From Polyangia bacterium (lineage in GTDB: Bacteria > Myxococcota_A > Polyangia > Polyangiales > Polyangiaceae), in NCBI GenBank assembly GCA_030433055.1, contig JAUILJ010000382.1:1-7499 (forward strand): a stretch of 7,499 nucleotides of DNA, read 5' to 3'. The notes below the pieces were generated by a model. The model did no database searches. It was not told the DNA's origin and worked only from the letters and a program-made list of their open reading frames with translations. Shown here in pieces: positions 6,850 through 7,499 of this stretch (positions are counted from its first letter, which is position 1; each line of letters starts with the position of its first letter). Both the position numbers and the translations under genes were made by a program.

Positions 6850-7499
6850 TTACTCCTGGCACTCGAAGGCGCCAATCGCAGTCGGTGAGCGGCGCTGGGT
6901 TCGTAGGAAGTCCACATCGTAAGGTGATCCTGGCTTCGCGGCGGCGCCGCAGAGCACGCTCCCGGCGCCTGGCGTCAGGTCCTGCCCCAGCGCGGCGTCG
7001 CCCAGCGCGGGGGTGGTGTCCTCGGCGGGCGCACCGACGGCGCCCCAGTAGTTCCCCGCGGCAGCAAACGTAAGATTCGCGGTGCTAGGTACTGGCTCGT
7101 GACAGGACCAGCGATCGGTCAGCGCGAAGGCGTTCGCCTCGAAGCGCACCGGGAGGGTAAGACCGTCCCCATCGGCTCCCACCAGGCAATGGCTGTCCAC
7201 GCTGTTGTTGCGCAGTAGAATCTCTCCTGTCGCCTCGCCAGCGGTCTGATACACGAAGTAGCTGGCCTCGTGAACGACGTTGTCGAATAGCTCGATCTGC
7301 GCTGGAGTCGCCCCGCCCGAGCCGATGAGCGCGTACTGCCAGACGTCGCTCGCTTCGTTTCCGTAGTGCAGCAGAGGCGCCGCAGGGTCGATGATCACGA
7401 TCCGCGACACGTTGCGGTACTCGTTGAAGCGTTCGGTCCTTGGCTTCTCCGTAAACGCTTCGGTGCCACTGAACAGATCGTGGAAATAGTTGCCCGTCA
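6850..7499 (-). CDS. Right-handed beta-helix protein, paralogue of the downstream lipoprotein (N-terminus beyond window)
   Basis: The frame is open from the window end at 7499 to TAA (6850-6852) and gives the last 215 residues; the start, signal and any IPT/TIG domain lie outside. An internal GTG at 7408-7410 is not the start, because homology to the neighbour continues upstream of it: RTERFNEY (20-27 of the visible part) matches RTEAFNEY (370-377) of the 4966-6687 product. Both have GN turns. Their last 66 residues before the terminal tail align without gaps (visible 148-213 versus 505-570), with 31 identities by my hand count, and end in TAIGAFEC and TALGALEC. It is a secreted beta-helix protein by analogy. 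Activity is unknown and no catalytic residues can be assigned. The two genes are probably a tandem duplication that has diverged a lot. Confidence 0.85.
   Translation of the reverse strand, partial: TGNYFHDLFSGTEAFTEKPRTERFNEYRNVSRIVIIDPAAPLLHYGNEASDVWQYALIGSGGATPAQIELFDNVVHEASYFVYQTAGEATGEILLRNNSVDSHCLVGADGDGLTLPVRFEANAFALTDRWSCHEPVPSTANLTFAAAGNYWGAVGAPAEDTTPALGDAALGQDLTPGAGSVLCGAAAKPGSPYDVDFLRTQRRSPTAIGAFECQE

Noticed and set aside
7408..7410. GTG as the start of a short 186-residue gene at the right edge
   Set aside because: The frame stays open to the window end and the translated upstream residues match the neighbouring paralogue, so the GTG is internal.

Overview
The window is GC-rich, gene-dense bacterial chromosome. 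The overall style suggests a myxobacterium (Myxococcota, probably order Polyangiales). The signs are lipoproteins with long Gly/Ala/Ser spacers just after the lipobox, right-handed beta-helix lipoproteins with an IPT/TIG domain, and a Hanks-type Ser/Thr kinase with an N-terminal sensor domain. This assignment is an inference from gene style; there is no rRNA or other phylogenetic marker here. I see no mobile element, CRISPR array, tRNA or phage gene.

Layout: there are six protein genes, two of them cut by the window edges. On the minus strand, reading right to left from 2760, lie a PLC-like phosphodiesterase lipoprotein (1774-2760), an unrecognised 157-residue protein (1297-1770, starting 3 bases after the previous stop) and an MscS-family mechanosensitive channel (1-1235, C-terminus outside the window). 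These look like one transcription unit. Diverging from it across a 116-base gap is a plus-strand 674-residue transmembrane kinase (2877-4901) with an extracytoplasmic CHASE sensor domain. It converges on a second minus-strand group made of two tandem paralogous beta-helix secreted proteins: a complete lipoprotein with an IPT/TIG domain (4966-6687) and the C-terminal part of a sister gene (6850-7499).

How they may fit together: almost every recognisable product acts at or outside the cell envelope. There is a channel gated by membrane tension, a surface or periplasmic phosphodiesterase, two probable carbohydrate- or surface-binding beta-helix proteins, and a receptor-like kinase that would pass an outside signal to the cytoplasm. 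The divergent pairing of kinase and phosphodiesterase is the most suggestive regulatory arrangement, but a shared pathway is only inferred.

The most notable items are the CHASE-Ser/Thr-kinase architecture, the tandem beta-helix paralogues with a 15-base repeat tract coding for the spacer, and the unknown gene held between the phosphodiesterase and the channel. Nothing here is clearly a new multi-gene system.
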